64,000 bases of DNA from Zelopaecilomyces penicillatus (taxonomy: Eukaryota > Ascomycota > Sordariomycetes > Hypocreales > Pseudodiploosporaceae): contig VCCP01000004.1 of the NCBI GenBank assembly GCA_005765155.1, positions 930,001 to 994,000 on the forward strand, given 5' to 3'. Below the pieces are notes generated by a model. It did not search any database. It was not told where the DNA came from and saw only the letters and a list, made by a program, of their open reading frames with translations. This document shows, piece after piece, positions 21,922 to 34,823 of this stretch. Every line of letters begins with the position of its first letter. Positions within the stretch are counted from its first letter, which is position 1. The position numbers and the translations under genes were made by a program.

Positions 21922-23201
21922 GCTGCGTAGCGTGACAGATGGACGGGTCCAGGCCATGGGCCAGCATGTGCTGCGGTTGCATCACAGACCCGTCGCGGTG
22001 ACGGGGGAGGAGGAGGAGTGAGGAAACGGCGAGAGGGGGCGCCATGGATCAGCTCCGGGGCAAAAACAGATGGATAACGGTGTCGTCAGTGGCACGCACG
22101 GCTTCCATCATGCATGGCGGCCACGGCACCGTGGGTCGTCCCATTGCTAGATCGGTAGTTGTAGGAATATCATAACCTAATCCATTAACCGATAGTAGAT
22201 GCTGTAAGCAAATAATAGAGGCATGCTTCAAACCCAACACCCCCGAGGTTCGTCAACAGCTACAGATGCTGTTGCAGCATAAAAGCTCAGACGTCTGATC
22301 TTTTGTTCTAATCTCTAATCTCAACACACGATACGATGATGCCCTCCCGGCCAATGGTGTACGCCAGTCAGTAGGGGGAGGTAGGGAAGCGAGCGGCTGG
22401 CTTGCCCGTTTTCCCTTGGGGGGGAAGAGAGTCTGAACTAAGGAAGGAAGAGAAAAAAAAAAGGTGCAAGGAATTGGCCCACGTCTGCATCGTGTGCGTT
22501 GGAGCTACGAAACTTTACTACTGCCACTTTAAACCATTCAAAGGAGGGGTCGTGGCGTGTAGTTCAACTTACGGGGTTCCATATCTATGGAATGACGGGG
22601 AGGGGGGGGGATGGAACTAAAACAGCAGACAGAGACGGGTTTAAACATCACGGAGCAAGCTGTCTGTCTGCTCACGGTGCACCGTTTCCGTTAGTATCTC
22701 GTGTCTTTCCCTGTTTGCTCTCATCAAGCATTGATGTTTTTCCTCGTGGGTTGGTCCTGTCTTGTCCCCATGCTTCTCTTTTTTTTTTTCGCCCTGGGGC
22801 TAGACTCGCTGCTAGACGTTCTTATCCCTGCTGGGCTGGGGCTTCTTCTGCGCAAACCCCCGTCGTTATGACGCTACTGTCGACGTCATCCGCATCAGGG
22901 CCTGTGGGTTTGTCCCAGCCTGGCGTTTTGGCGATGGCGCGACATGCGCCAATCACATTGCCCCCCCTTGGACGTTAGGGGGTCACAGCAGCCAATGTTG
23001 CCCTGTCCAGCGCGTCCCATCGGTGACTAATTGCCCTAGTTGGCAGCGCCTGCGTGGTTCTGGCCCCAGTCCAACGGCTCTGGCGCCGCCACCTCTGGCC
23101 TGGAAGGTGACCTGGAACACTCGGCTTGGAGGCTTGGCAAGCAGCAGTTGGCCGCTGCAGACCTGCTCGTGGCTCTGGCATATGAGGCAGATGGGAGGCT
23201 T

Positions 23202-23243
23202 CGTCCAGGCAACTCCGTCCAGGCAACTCCGTCCAGGCAACTC
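23202..23243. repeat. three perfect copies of a 14-bp tandem repeat
   Basis: The unit CGTCCAGGCAACTC occurs three times head to tail (23202, 23216, 23230) with no mismatch. It is in a GC-rich part of the long intergenic region and is not part of a convincing reading frame. Confidence 0.85.
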
Positions 23244-23790
23244 TGGCCTCTGCTACATCTCCAGTCACGGTATGACGCACGACAGGTCTCTTGCCATGGT
23301 ATCCATCCTTCGCCAATCTCTACCCTAAACGGTCGAATCGACTTTACGTGCGGGCAGGCCTCTTATACCTACCCGACAGGCCCCAGATGTGGTCAGAAAG
23401 CAGCAGTTCACTCCCCGTTACGCGAATACGGGGGTGCCAAGCACAACCAGCAGTTGTTTGAGGAAGTGCGGGCTGAATGCCAGATAAAGTAGGCTAATTA
23501 TAAGTGTTGCAGTAGCAAGTGTAGTTGGCGGGAAGGTAGAATAGCAATCTGTTTCTCTAAGCTTTCACGCAACTACCTATTCAGCAGTTGTCATCAACCA
23601 AGCGTGCCTTGAATCAACACGCAAGCATGTGGTAAGCAACTATGCCGCTGACGCGCCTTATTCAGCCTTAGTCTCGGGATTGAAGCTTTTTGTCGCATGT
23701 AAGCATCCGCCTAGCTGCATCTTTAGGCTTCTCTATAGGAAGAATGATTAATATGGGACCTGTTGTCCGCGCACACACGCACACGTCCAT

Positions 23791-23818
23791 GATCACGATC
23801 ACGATCACGATCACGATC
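23791..23818. repeat. GATCAC hexamer tandem repeat
   Basis: Four GATCAC units followed by GATC. Each GATC is self-complementary, so either strand can fold back. It follows an alternating CA tract at about 23770-23782. Confidence 0.8.
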
Positions 23819-24884
23819 GACTATCAATAGGCCCATAGATGGGAAGGGGGGCTCAAGTGCTCGAAAAGGAAGAAAGGAAATGATTGCAAATCAAGTCACA
23901 TCACATCATATCGGATTGTTTGCTAATCCTGTTGGCTCTTCCATCCCGTTGGCCCTCTACACCTGGTGGCCAATTAATAGCCCGTTGCCTAGACACAAAA
24001 AAGGGTTGGTCCAATATACATCACCACGAGGCGGCTTGTTTCAGACATGCATGCAGAACAGCAAAGAAACAACCGCCACGACCAACTAGCTCCTGCGCCC
24101 TTGGCTGCGTCTACTGACGAAAGCTTCGCGCTGGATATTCGGGATGGTGCACTGCCATGAGGTCTAAGTGGATTGGAACAAGCGGACATCGCTATTCATT
24201 CGTCTACATATCAACCATTTCAACTTATAATGCCGAGCTTCTCCATATCGACTCATCCAAGGCGTAGGGTATGATTTGAAGGTTTTTGCCCGGCCCTGGA
24301 TTCTGAAGTGGTCTTTACGTTCTTAACTTGATGCCCTCAGGTTGGTTTCGCCATGACGTCTCAGCTGTCACAGGTATGGTCTCTGATGATGTCATTATGC
24401 TCGCCACCGCCTGTGGAAGCGCGTCCCCACTGGCAGATCGCCAACCAACGGTGCAACTTCTAATTCCTTTGTGAAGGAAATACTACCGATTTCATTCTGC
24501 ATGACCCAGTCTGAGCAATAAGGTGTGGTCACAAGTTAGTCAACTCCTTGATGTCAGGTTTCGAATTGGAGTTCCACTGGCATCATCATGGCTGCTTGGT
24601 TCGGAGAACTATCTCCTGGTGCAGGGGGCGAGAGGTCGGGATGTTGGAACAACTTTGCGATAAACGCTCCGCAAAAGCATCAATCGTGGACACTTGCAAT
24701 GGTGTGCAGCAAATTTCTGCACTTGGCTGATCTCATGGCGCTATCTGCGTGTTGATGTCACCGTTTACTTTGATTAGTAGCATTGTTGGGGCCTCTGTTA
24801 TTAATGGCAGTTCCCAGGGCCCCTGTCACAGCTTGCCCCAGCCGATCCTGCGTTTGCATCATCGATTCGCAAAAAAAACAAAAT

Positions 24885-26672
24885 CTACAGCTTGTAAAGC
24901 CTGACGTCAACCCCCCTGGCCTCCCCCTGAGCCATCAACGCCTTGTTTTTGCATCCATAGAAAACCCTAAGACACAGAGTGACAACGACGGCAAGAAGCA
25001 AGAAGCTGGCATTGGTCCAGTGGCCCGTCGTGTATCCGGTCTTGGCCTCGCCGGCTTTGTAGATCCACACGCCGGGGATCTGACCGAGTCCGCCGCCTAC
25101 GCTGACGTTGATGGCAATAGCCAGCCCCGTAGACGCAGTGCTGAAGATGTTTGAGGTGAGCCAGCCTAGAAGCGGCGGGATACAGGCAAAGGAGCCTGCT
25201 GTGGCCATGATGAGACCGCCGTATCTAGCAGTATATGCAGTGGGGGGCAGAGTAGCTGAGACGATGAAGCCAATTGCGCCAACAAGGGCTGCTCCGGCGG
25301 CGTGGAGTCCTCTGGCGTTGAAGCGATCCGCTGAGGTCGCAACCAGAATTTGACAGACTACCAAATATGTCAGCTTACTTACTTTTATATCACAATATGC
25401 CCCTTTCCTTGAATTTGTTTATATATTAACATACCATACGCAATAACCCAAGGAGGAACCGTCATCAGCTGTGCTTTCAAATCGACATACCCCAAACCAA
25501 GAGTAATCGACGGCGCAAAGAGGCTCAGACTAGCAAATGGTGGGCTGAGAGCAAAATAGATGAGGTAGTGAGCGTAGAGCCTCCAGTCCGTCAATGTGCC
25601 CTTGGCGTCCTCCCATGTCATGGCGGGCTGGTCGCCTTTGCTCCCCTCGTGAAACAGCCGCTGGACAGCGAGGTCCTTTTCGGCTTCGTTGAGCCAGCTC
25701 GCGTTCTCTGGATAGTCGGGCAAGAAGAAGAAAACCAAGAAGGATGATAGGCAAGATGGGATGCCCTCGATGATGAAAAGCCATCGCCAGCCGGAGAGGC
25801 CGGCTACTTGGTTCATGTGTCCGATGCCGTAGGCAATAGCGCCACCAAACTATTAAAAGACATTAGTAGACATACTCTTGTGTTGTTATATCTGATATGA
25901 TGGATGTGTAGGGAAAAACATACTGCACCCGCGAGAGTTGCCGACGCAAGAATAAATGCCACTCTGCTCTCAAGTCAGCACCACCCAAAAAAACGAAAAC
26001 ACCCCAAAAGTCGCCAGCGATCCATGAGAGGGCTACACGTTGACGTCCTTACCTCACACTCCGTTCACCATGTCGGTACCAAAACGTCAAGTAGTAGATC
26101 AAACCAGGGAACAGCCCAGCCTCGAACATGCCCAACAGAAAGCGCACCGCCGTAACACTAGCAAAGCTATGCGTCGCGCCCATGCAAATCGTCATAGCGC
26201 CCCAGCAGAACATGAGAAACGCAAGCCAGCGACTAGGGCGGAGCTTCTTGAGCAGGATGTTGCTGGGCACCTCGAAAAGCGCGTAGGCGACGAGAAAGAC
26301 CATGAGGGCGATGTTGAATTGGTAGTTGCTCATGCCGGTCGTGTGCTGCATGTCGTCTCTGGTGCTTGAGTTGAGGACCTTGGCGTTGCCGATGTTGGCG
26401 CGGTCGAGGAAGCAGAGGAAGTAGATTCCCGCGGAGAGTGGTACGATGCGGAGGTCTTGTTTCCAGAGGAGTTTCTTTTCGGCGTCGCTCATGGGGGCAT
26501 TGTCATTCTGAGGGACCGGAGTTTGCTGTGGCATCCCCAGGTTTATGTTAGCGAAAACAGCTGGCATACGGGGTGAGGGAGGGTAGCGGGTATGAAGACT
26601 TGCATCCTTGAATTTGGCGGATTCGGTGTCCATCTGGGGCGAACCCGATGCTTCTTCCAATTTGGAGTCCAT
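24885..26672 (-). CDS. MFS permease, allantoate/nicotinate (Dal5/Tna1) type
   Basis: Four exons, 26672-26053, 25963-25924, 25849-25435 and 25357-24885, give 515 residues. It belongs to the anion:cation symporter branch of the major facilitator superfamily: a long cytosolic N-terminus, then KLLWKQDLRIVPL before TM1, FLDRANIGNAKV after it, FNIALMVFLVAYALFEVPSN, the RPSRWLAFLMFCWG motif-A region and FLLGMFEAGLFPG. The second half has the typical WRWLFIIEGIPS and FLPDYPENASWL. About 12 membrane spans fit. Substrates in the family include allantoate, nicotinate, pantothenate and biotin precursors; the exact one cannot be read. The start at 26672 is the first ATG in frame; the 40-nt second exon (VAFILASATLAGA) is easy to miss but needed for TM continuity. 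Confidence 0.88.
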
Positions 26673-27793
26673 CTCCCCCAAAGAAATGTTGGTCCCACGA
26701 CAGCTCTTTCAGGAAAAGGACAAACTCTCGGGATCGTGGAGGAAAATCAAGCGTGCGAGGTTTGCAGAGGGGAAGAGAAACATGAAAAGAAAGGATTCAA
26801 CGCGAATGCGGGGAACGCTTTTTTGCCTCGGGAGTTGCAGCAGAACCAACGGGGGAAAAACAAACAAAAAAGTATCCTTCGATGCATCCCCTGATGTGCA
26901 GGGTTCGGCTGCTGATCACGGCTCACATCGCCAAACGGCTGCTCCCCTGTGGGGCGGGCTCCCGAGATTGAAGTGAAGTGGTCCGGGCTTATTTCCCTCA
27001 TCGTCAAGTTAACCAATTACACGATTTCCATTTCAGTCGTGGTCGACAGACTGACGGGAATCTCTAGGGTTCTGGAGAGAGAGAGATTCCGTATCATACA
27101 GCATCGTAATTGCTCAGCGCGTTGCCCTCGTTCCTCTTCATAGTACATGCACTACAGGTAAGGTTTACATGGCCGAGAAGTTAGCTGCATTCACAAAGTA
27201 ATTAAGTACCTGTAACCTGTGAGGCGTCCCATTGGACGAGTGTGGAATTACTCATTAGCTGCCCATGCTTGGGTTAATCCGGATCCAAATAGTATATGAC
27301 ATGTATGCAATTCCTATAAACAGTTATAGAGCCCTGCGCGAGCCCTTTTATTGATGAGAATCAGACCGGGATTGATCACGATTCAATCTCCCAGCCGCCG
27401 GCCGAATCAGTGGGGCCGCTGGTCATCAGCCGGACTTGGCGTTTTCCCAAAATGCAGCGCACGCCACACCTGCAAGCTAAATCAATATTGCCCAGTTGGT
27501 AACCAGATTTAAATGTTGTTGGTGGCATTCACATCTGCGCCCCTGAAGTAGAGGTGTGCCATTCCACATCAGATTTTGGGCAGAGTTTGACTGAGAGGCC
27601 GTCGTGAAAAATAAAAGCCGCAAAAGGAACACCCCTCTAGACTCTAGTGCTCGAATTAGGAGGGCGATGGGTGGACCACGCCGCCATTCTGCATGGAATT
27701 TGTACACTGGCAAGCTTAGTTCTCAGAACGAATGTCTGCTGCATGAGCAAAAAATGACAGACCATCTGTCATCAGCTAGGTATAGCCATATAC
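26673..27793. other. promoter side of the MFS permease gene
   Basis: 1.1 kb between two leftward genes. No coding sequence or RNA is recognised; the frame at 27477-27713 (- strand) has no family signature. CGG-containing sequence near 27400-27440 (CCGGCCGAATCAGTGGGGCCGCTGG region) could bind zinc-cluster regulators, but this is not specific. Confidence 0.45.
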
Positions 27794-28708
27794 TCAATCC
27801 TCCTCGTCCTCTGTCGGCTCAGCCGGCCAGAAAAACCACATGATGACCATTGTGAGCTTTAGGACTGCAGCCGTCCACAGCGCCCCTTTGATGCCCATGG
27901 AGCTATGCGAGAACAGTCCTCCCACAACAGCACCAAAGAGCAGTAGCAGTGGTGCACTGGCTCGGCGATTCCTCTCGACGTTTTGCAGGGCAAAAAGGTC
28001 TTGGTCCGAAAAGAGATCACAATAGATGCTAGTGAGGACAACACTCGTGAGGGCATTGTGCTTGAGGGCTCGGCTCGTGACGGCCTGGCCGCAGCTTTGA
28101 AAGGCCACAAGCGCCAGTGGCACAAGGACAGTCCAATCGACCTTTTCTTTGTCTGTCGAAGAAGGCGGCGCAAGCGTCACAATGGTGGCAGCGGCAGCAA
28201 TGAACAGTGTCTGGGTTGCGAAAGAGACGCAGAGAACCCAGCGTCGTTTGGGGGAGAAGAATCTGTGGAAGCGTGCGAAGAGGAAAGATCCAATACAAAA
28301 GCAGGCAAGCGAAATGCCGGACTTGTAAAGCCTGGCCGTCGTGGGAGGATAAAACAACGATGCGATTCCTAGACCGACGTATACAGTGTTTCCTATGATT
28401 ATTGATCGTTAGCACCTCATCTTGTATCCCAAACGTGGAGGGAATAATAAACCTGTTTGCATGGATACAAATGCGCCCCAGACTTGTGTAGATGCGCTGT
28501 CCAGAAGGCCGGTCACGATGTAGCAGAGCAGTAGAACGGCATCGGACCACGAGCGTGAAACATCAGCCATCATCAGCTTGCGAAACTTGGCCACGGCAGA
28601 TCGTGGAGTTGGCTTTTGGAGGAGAGGCTGCTCCTCATTATGCAGCCCAGCGTTGCCATTGCGTGGAGCAACAGCTGCGGTGGCACCGTAAGAGATGGAA
28701 TTGCTCAT
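27794..28708 (-). CDS. DUF1275 (YoaK-type) multi-span membrane protein
   Basis: Two exons, 28708-28453 and 28392-27794, give 284 residues. After a hydrophilic N-terminus of about 50 residues (with EEQPLLQKP, a dileucine-type sorting signal) there are six hydrophobic spans: about 57-78, 90-110, 125-140, 150-172, 177-200 and 230-275. Family features are the TGLLDSASTQVWGAFVSMQTGN motif ahead of the intron and its completion in exon 2, GNTVYVGLG, and ALVAFQSCGQAVTSRAL. DUF1275/YoaK proteins occur in bacteria and fungi and have no established substrate. The gene is head-to-head with the oxalate decarboxylase gene. Confidence 0.88.
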
Positions 28709-29901
28709 CCTAGCGATTGATATGGAGCAAGTAGCTCCAATAACCTGTTGCTGTTATAAAGGATGAGCCCAACGATCAATTGAGTTCTTTTCGTTGTTTG
28801 AGGAGACAGAGAGAGAGAGGGAGAGCTTGACATAGCAAGTCAAGCATGAGCAAACAACCAGTAGGTTCACGCGAATATGGAGCTGGGAGACCGCTGTGGC
28901 TACAGTGCTCGGAGTGGGGGGAGGCGTGCTATCTACAGTTCTTACAGGGCTTGCCTACAGTGGGGTGTGCCCAGTCTCCACAGGGCAACACCCACCAGCT
29001 CCCATAATTAGCGCCAAAAGCCGTGGGGAAGGTGCAGCCTGGTGTTTAGCTCAGGTGCACAGTCCACCACCCAGCAGGTTCCCGAACTTTTTCCCACCAC
29101 AGTTGCATCGCAGGTCAGACTTCCCAAGTCCCACAAAACCAATAGCTAACGAACATGGTCGGCCGAGAGAACGAGGCTGGACTTCGGCACTGTACCAATT
29201 GCGCGACTTGCGGGTGAATCAGACCGGATCTGACATGCCGAGCACAGCCCTTGCTCCTTGCTTTCCCCAGCATGAAGCACGCCCACTGTTCGAAGTAGAC
29301 AAGCCTTTCTCTCATTGGGAAATGCCCGCGCCATCAGCAGAAGCTGGGAATTCCTGGTCTGTGGGACGCGGATCGGGCTTGGCTCGGAAAATCGGCATCA
29401 ATTAGCAAAGAATATGCTAGGATGTGTTCTATGAGCTTACCGACAGAGCGCAAAATGACCACCGCGGATTAGAAGCTGTCGGTTTCGCGCTTCAGAACTG
29501 TCTCCGGTCTGGTTGATTGCATCATCCGCGCGCTCAGGTAGCGCAATGAATGGCTAGGTTAGCCTCAGCCTGGTGGAACTCCTCAGTTCCACCTATTGAT
29601 TGCACCGAACTCTACGACGAATAATTACGCATTGATGGATGACTCTGACAACTAGACCATGTACTTGTACATGACCAGGCATGCATTCCGAAATCGATTC
29701 CCAGCCTGCTGCGTCTTGCAACAGTGTGATTGATCCCTGACCCCGAATCTTCCGTCATGAAACTCGCCTCGCTATAAAGCTTAGCCCCATCCCGTCCATC
29801 ATCCACGTCACCCCCCAAGCTACTCATCGCTCTGCATTGTTCAGTGTTCCAATTGATTCTTTCAAATCACATCGTCACTGCTTTTCGACACGCACTACAG
29901 A
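28709..29901. other. divergent intergenic region, DUF1275 / oxalate decarboxylase
   Basis: 1.2 kb between two divergent start codons. A TATAAAG box lies near the right-hand gene (29773) and a TTATAAAGG sequence near 28754-28762 on the left side. The open frame at 28896-29405 is Pro/Ser-rich without homology signs and is probably not a gene. Confidence 0.5.
29773..29779 (+). promoter_or_regulatory. TATA box of the oxalate decarboxylase gene
   Basis: TATAAAG, 123-129 bp before the ATG at 29902, on the coding strand and followed by a pyrimidine-rich stretch. A clear TATA element fits an inducible, strongly expressed secreted enzyme. Predicted from sequence only. Confidence 0.55.
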
Positions 29902-31451
29902 ATGAAGCTCACTACGGGGCAATTGCTCCTTGCTGGAGCAGGTTTGACCATCGCCCTCCCTCACTTAGACAGCCCCCGCCAGCGATTGCTCAACGGCCTC
30001 GAATTGCCAGAGAAATTCATCAGCAAGGGAGATAAGAAGCCTTACGGGAGCACCAGGCCTTATACTCCCGAGCATCGCGATCCGTACGACAAGGCAATTG
30101 ACTCATTTGGAGATAAATTAGATCCTCTGCCGTGGAGAAATGGCCTTGGCGCATCGGTTCTTGGACCCTACAACCGGGACCGATCACGGCAGAGCCCGGA
30201 CATGCTCCGCCCGCCAAGCACTGACCATGGCAATATTGCCAACATGAAATGGAGTTTTACCGACTCCCACGTCCGAATTGAGGTTCGTCTCAGGATCATA
30301 TCTTTTCAAGTGCGCATTAATTATTAATGATCTACTTGCTAACTTGGAGTTGCGAAACAATAGGAAGGCGGATGGACGAGACAAACAACGGCCAGAGAGC
30401 TCCCTTCCAGCGTGGAGTTAGCCGCTGTCAACATGAGACTCGACTCGGGCGTGATCCGCGAGCTGCATTGGCACAAAGAGGCCGAGTGGGCGTACGTTCT
30501 CGATGGCGAGGTGCGCGTCACGGCGCTCGACTATGAGGGTGGCAACTTCATCGGCGACCTCAAGAAAGGTGACCTATGGTATTTCCCCAGCGGCGTACCG
30601 CACTCATTGCAGGGGCTGGGTGAGAATGGAACTGAGTTTCTGCTCATTTTCGACAATGGCTACTTTTCCGAGGAGTCCACCTTTGTCCTGACTGACTGGC
30701 TAGGTAAGAATGGTTTCCAGTTTCTTGGACTGATACATGCGTCTCATCTTGTATCGAATTTGTGGAAGACGGATTTGCTAACATGTTTTGATTACACATA
30801 GCCCACACTCCCAAGTCTGTTATCGCTGAAAACTTTCATCTCGACCCCGAGTTGTTTAAACACCTTCCCAAGAGTGAAAAATACATTTTCCAGGGATCTC
30901 AACCGGGCTCCATTAGTGAGGAGCGGCCCAAGGGCAAACACGTCAAGCAGTCCAAGTATCAGTTCACGCACCGAATGTTGGACCAGGAACCCAAGCAGAC
31001 GAGCGGGGGCGAAGTTCGCATTACAGACTCAACCAACTTTCCTATCTCGAAGACAGTGGCGGCTGCCCACGTCATCATCCAGCCAGGTGCTCTGCGTGAG
31101 ATGCACTGGCATCCAACAGCTGACGAATGGTCCTTTTTCATCCGCGGTCGCGCCCGTGTCACCATCTTCGCTGCCGAGGGTAACGCCCGTACTTTTGACT
31201 ACGTGGCAGGCGATGTCGGCATTGTGCCTAAGAACATGGGTCACTTTGTTGAAAACATTGGCGATGAGCCAATCGAGATGCTTGAGGTATTCAAGGCAGA
31301 CCAATTCCGCGACTTTTCACTCTTTCAATGGATGGGCGAAACGCCACAGCGCATGGTTGTGGATACTCTGTTTGCTGAGGACAAGGAGGCTGGGGAGCAA
31401 TTCTGGCAAAAGGTGAAGGATGCTGAGAAGGACGAAGTTACAAAGCCTTGA
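29902..31451 (+). CDS. secreted bicupin oxalate decarboxylase
   Basis: Three exons, 29902-30282, 30364-30703 and 30802-31451, give 456 residues. The enzyme splits oxalate to formate and CO2 using manganese. Residues 1-19 form a signal peptide. Both cupin domains keep their metal ligands: His162, His164, Glu168 and His207 in the first, and His342, His344, Glu349 and His388 in the second, with the same spacing as Bacillus OxdC. The flexible lid over the N-terminal site reads SEEST (229-233), with Glu230 at the position of the proton-donor Glu162 of OxdC, which favours decarboxylase over oxidase activity. Glu402 matches OxdC Glu333. Fungi use such enzymes to control secreted oxalate and external pH. 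The divergent DUF1275 gene may share the promoter region. Confidence 0.94.
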
Positions 31452-34400
31452 GAGAGGAGTCAATTACAGCCGCGGTTTCTATTAATTGTTATTCTTGATG
31501 GTATATATGATTATGGTGAGGATTGCCTTGGATGGCGTTGAAAAGGCGTTTTAGTCTTCACAAATATGCAAATAAAAAGACGATACAGAGTACAGAGTTG
31601 ATTCTACATTGATGATGACCCCGACAGATAATGTCTAATCTAGCCATTCTGATAGGCGATTGCAAACATTGCCTGCATATTGACAAGAACCTGACAAAGC
31701 GACTATTGAGTATAACTGGCAACAAAGTGGGATGGTGGCTTGGGGGCTTAAGCTGCTTCAAGAAAAGATCACCTTGAGGTCCTGGCATATAACATCTCAT
31801 GTCGATGGAAGAAAGCTTGGCGAATGTCACCGAACTCGTTGCATGAATTTGAATGCAATGTTTTAATGGTGGTCAGCAAGGAACAGCGGCGTCTGTGATA
31901 ATGCGGCCGGTGAAGCATCGCTATTGGTTTTCATTCGCTCGATATCACAATGCGGGGAAGCTGACACCCAGATCGGCGGCAAATGAATCTTCATTTATTA
32001 TAGTACAAGCTCAATAAATACATCAGTAGTGTTGCTGTGGATCTATTATTCCACAAATGCCTCCCGACGGAGACGCATTTCTCCACGTTGTTGCTAAAAT
32101 CCGATAGGGCATGGTAAATAAGGTGTCGGCCGCCGCCTCGGCGGCCAGAACTAATGCCGTTGTGTGCAAGCAAGAAAACTGAAAATAATAATCTATTACA
32201 ATACGCGTATGTATGACGCATGAAATGGGGGGGCAGGGCTGGGAGAGAATATGCATATTGAACATCACTCGAAGCGCCAGAAGAGGCGAATTTGTTATAA
32301 TCAAAAGCATGGAACTTTGCAGCATTGACGCAGGGAAATGGGATGGCAGTCACTCAAAGAGTATGTATGATTCGGCAGTGTCTTGCCGTTGTAGCGTTAC
32401 ATCGCAGGTTTGATTGCAACAGTGTTCTGGGCGCTTGCCATCGTTCTTCTATTTGTAGAATGTTGCTTAGCAGCCCACTGTGGATGGATTCATATGTTGG
32501 ATACAGTGAAACAAAAAGGGCGCGCGGGCTGGGTGAGACCTGTTTCTGCATGGGCAGGATAACTGCCTGTATTTAGTCAAAGGGCCTTTATGGGTTAATT
32601 ATAGCAGAGTGTTAGTGTGAAGCGGTTGTGAGTGGTGCTTTTTCTTTTTTTGGCTCTTTTGCGGCTTCTCCCTGCGCTGAGCGGGTTGGTGAGTTCTGGG
32701 CTTGGTGCAGGTGTACGCCATCCGGTGGGACTTTACGCATTCATACCCTGAAACCAAAAAAGATTGAGGGCCATACTCATGCTTGATTGGTATTTTGCAT
32801 GTGGGATAGCTTAATCGCTTGGGGGCTGGACGGTCATCCTCAACCGTGCATTCCCGTCTTCAGTTTTACTGGGCATCATATCTTACTCCTTACCTGGAGT
32901 CCTGACTCACTGGGGAATGCCAATTCCAAATATACACGCAAACTCACAGCTCGTTTTCCCAATTCAGGCTTCGGACAAGGTTCGGAGATTTTTCTTAAAA
33001 TTATTTCACAAGGCTTCAGCACGGCCTCTTCCATCGCTTTTTTTCAAGGCTGGAAGAGGCTTTGCTCATGCCTGTAGACCGGGGAGCAACTCTTGTTGTA
33101 GGTGTAAAGATTCGGAGTTTCCCCAGGCTCTGGAGTCGGCAGCCCTGTAGGGCTTCTTGTAGCTCCCCCCTCCCCCCCTGTAGCGCTTCGGCTGTAGCCT
33201 CATGTGGCCCAGAGCGCGGCAAGCTCGGATTCATGCCGCATTAGCTGATGACAGTGGGTGTAGCCTGCAAGTACCGCTGTGTTTTGACCATAATATGTAC
33301 GAATATGGACTGGTACCAGTGGTGCAAAAGGCAGGGGCGGACGAACCATCAATGGTGCCAGCGGACAGGGAAGGTGCGCCCCGAGACGAGGCAGGAAGGC
33401 CCCACCACAGCAACTACCACGCATCCGGGTTTTGGCCGGCTAATCCGGCATCAGCACGACTTCGTGATCTTTCCATTCTCTCTTCCCCCGCCAACAACAC
33501 CAACAACAGCATTATCACCGCCTCATCCACTTCTCTCGGCATATTCTGAACGGCACGGGCCTGTCGTGTCCCCATATCGACTCCAGTTATCCCTGCATGT
33601 GCCGGGAGGACGAGCAGGCACCTCCATCCAAAGCTTGATCTTGGAAAATGCAATAACGCCACCCCCGCCCACTGGTCACCCCTCGCTTGCTCGGACATAT
33701 GCCTGGGTTTTCTAAGATATGAGACGGGAATAGCTGTGCCGTTGGTAGTTTTGGGATGCGGCTTGGCTAGGTGCCTGGCAGCTCTGGCTATATGCTGATG
33801 ACAATACTTTCGCCCCCAACATCTACACCTTGCGAAGCAAGCTAGACCACCATCTCTATACATGGCCATTATAAGCTATTCCCGCTAAGTACAAATCACC
33901 CATCCGTGCAAGGGGGGTGTCAAATTCCACCTGGTATACTCGTTGAAACATCCAAGCATCCTGTTGTTGTAGAGTGCAATTCACGAGGCAGCCTTGCTAT
34001 TCTCTTTTGGTGACACTATGAGTCCAGTTTCAAGGGGATATGGCTTTACTGCTGAACAATCTAGTTCCTCTGTAATTGTGAGGAGCTTAGCCTTCTATCC
34101 CAGAGCTTCTCTTCTTCGGCATGATGGTGTGGCGTGCGATTAACTTTTAACATACCCGACAGTGCGTCAATATTGACATTCCGTGTTATTCTTAGCTTGA
34201 CATAACCTAGGTCTTTTGATGTAAAGAAACCTCGCAGCCTTCATGGACTCATCGTCGAACATCATGGTCTGTGCCTGGACTTGGTGTTATTATGAGGCTG
34301 TAGGTCGTCGGTAGCTGTTGGCTGTGTTAATAATTGGAGACTCGCACAACTCCTAGTGCATTTCTCTCATAGGCCACTCCTTTTACCAGCCGTCGGGCAG

Positions 34401-34823
34401 ATACCTAGTCGGGAACACCCATGATACTTAGTTTCTACTTGTTGAAAAAGCTTTATTGGCGAAGGAGGGATACCTCCTCCATGTGGCATGGTCATCACAA
34501 GTTCCTTGGATACGGCTCGTCTCAACCTGAGGGTGTGAGATGGCTTACACGGGCATCAATACTCCACCACACACAAGTGTCTTACTTATAAGAACGGAGC
34601 AGAGCTTCCCAAACATCCATATGCATCTTAGTGAGGGAAACTTAATCTGATACCATCGGCATTAGATTGAAAGCTCTCAGCACTTGCCCCCCCGCCTTTT
34701 AAGTACTACAGTCAGATCCCTTCATTCTTTTTGTCCCCCCCTCTGCGAGCTTTCTGTGTGAGCTTCACTAGACAGGTTTCACTGCTTGACAACTAGCAAT
34801 CGAGCCCTAAACCCTTTTTCATC
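31452..34823. other. 3.4-kb gene-poor stretch before the sulfate permease
   Basis: No gene is convincing on either strand. Frames at 31991-32353 and 33414-33869 (- strand) lack family features. There is a G/C-homopolymer-rich patch at about 33165-33182 (CCCCCCTCCCCCCC type) surrounded by several TGTAG pentamers, and T-rich tracts near 32640. The right end is the promoter and leader of the permease gene. Confidence 0.45.

Larger units (their letters stand above)
21090..24884. other. 3.8-kb gene-free stretch upstream of the stress kinase
   Basis: No convincing gene on either strand. The part nearest the kinase (21,300-21,750) is strongly purine-rich on the + strand (CT-rich in the kinase mRNA sense), as in a long leader. 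Further out there are simple repeats: CAGT at 21903-21921, a 14-bp tandem repeat at 23202-23243, and GATCAC units at 23791-23818. Open frames such as 22499-22978 and 23040-23492 are biased in composition without family signature. Confidence 0.5.

Noticed and set aside
22499..22978. 159-codon + strand frame in the long spacer
   Set aside because: No domain signature, and G/T homopolymer runs dominate the first half.
28896..29405. 169-codon + strand frame
   Set aside because: Biased Pro/Ser composition without motifs, lying in the divergent spacer between DUF1275 and oxalate decarboxylase.
33414..33869. 151-codon - strand frame
   Set aside because: No recognisable family and no promoter or exon context; probably chance.
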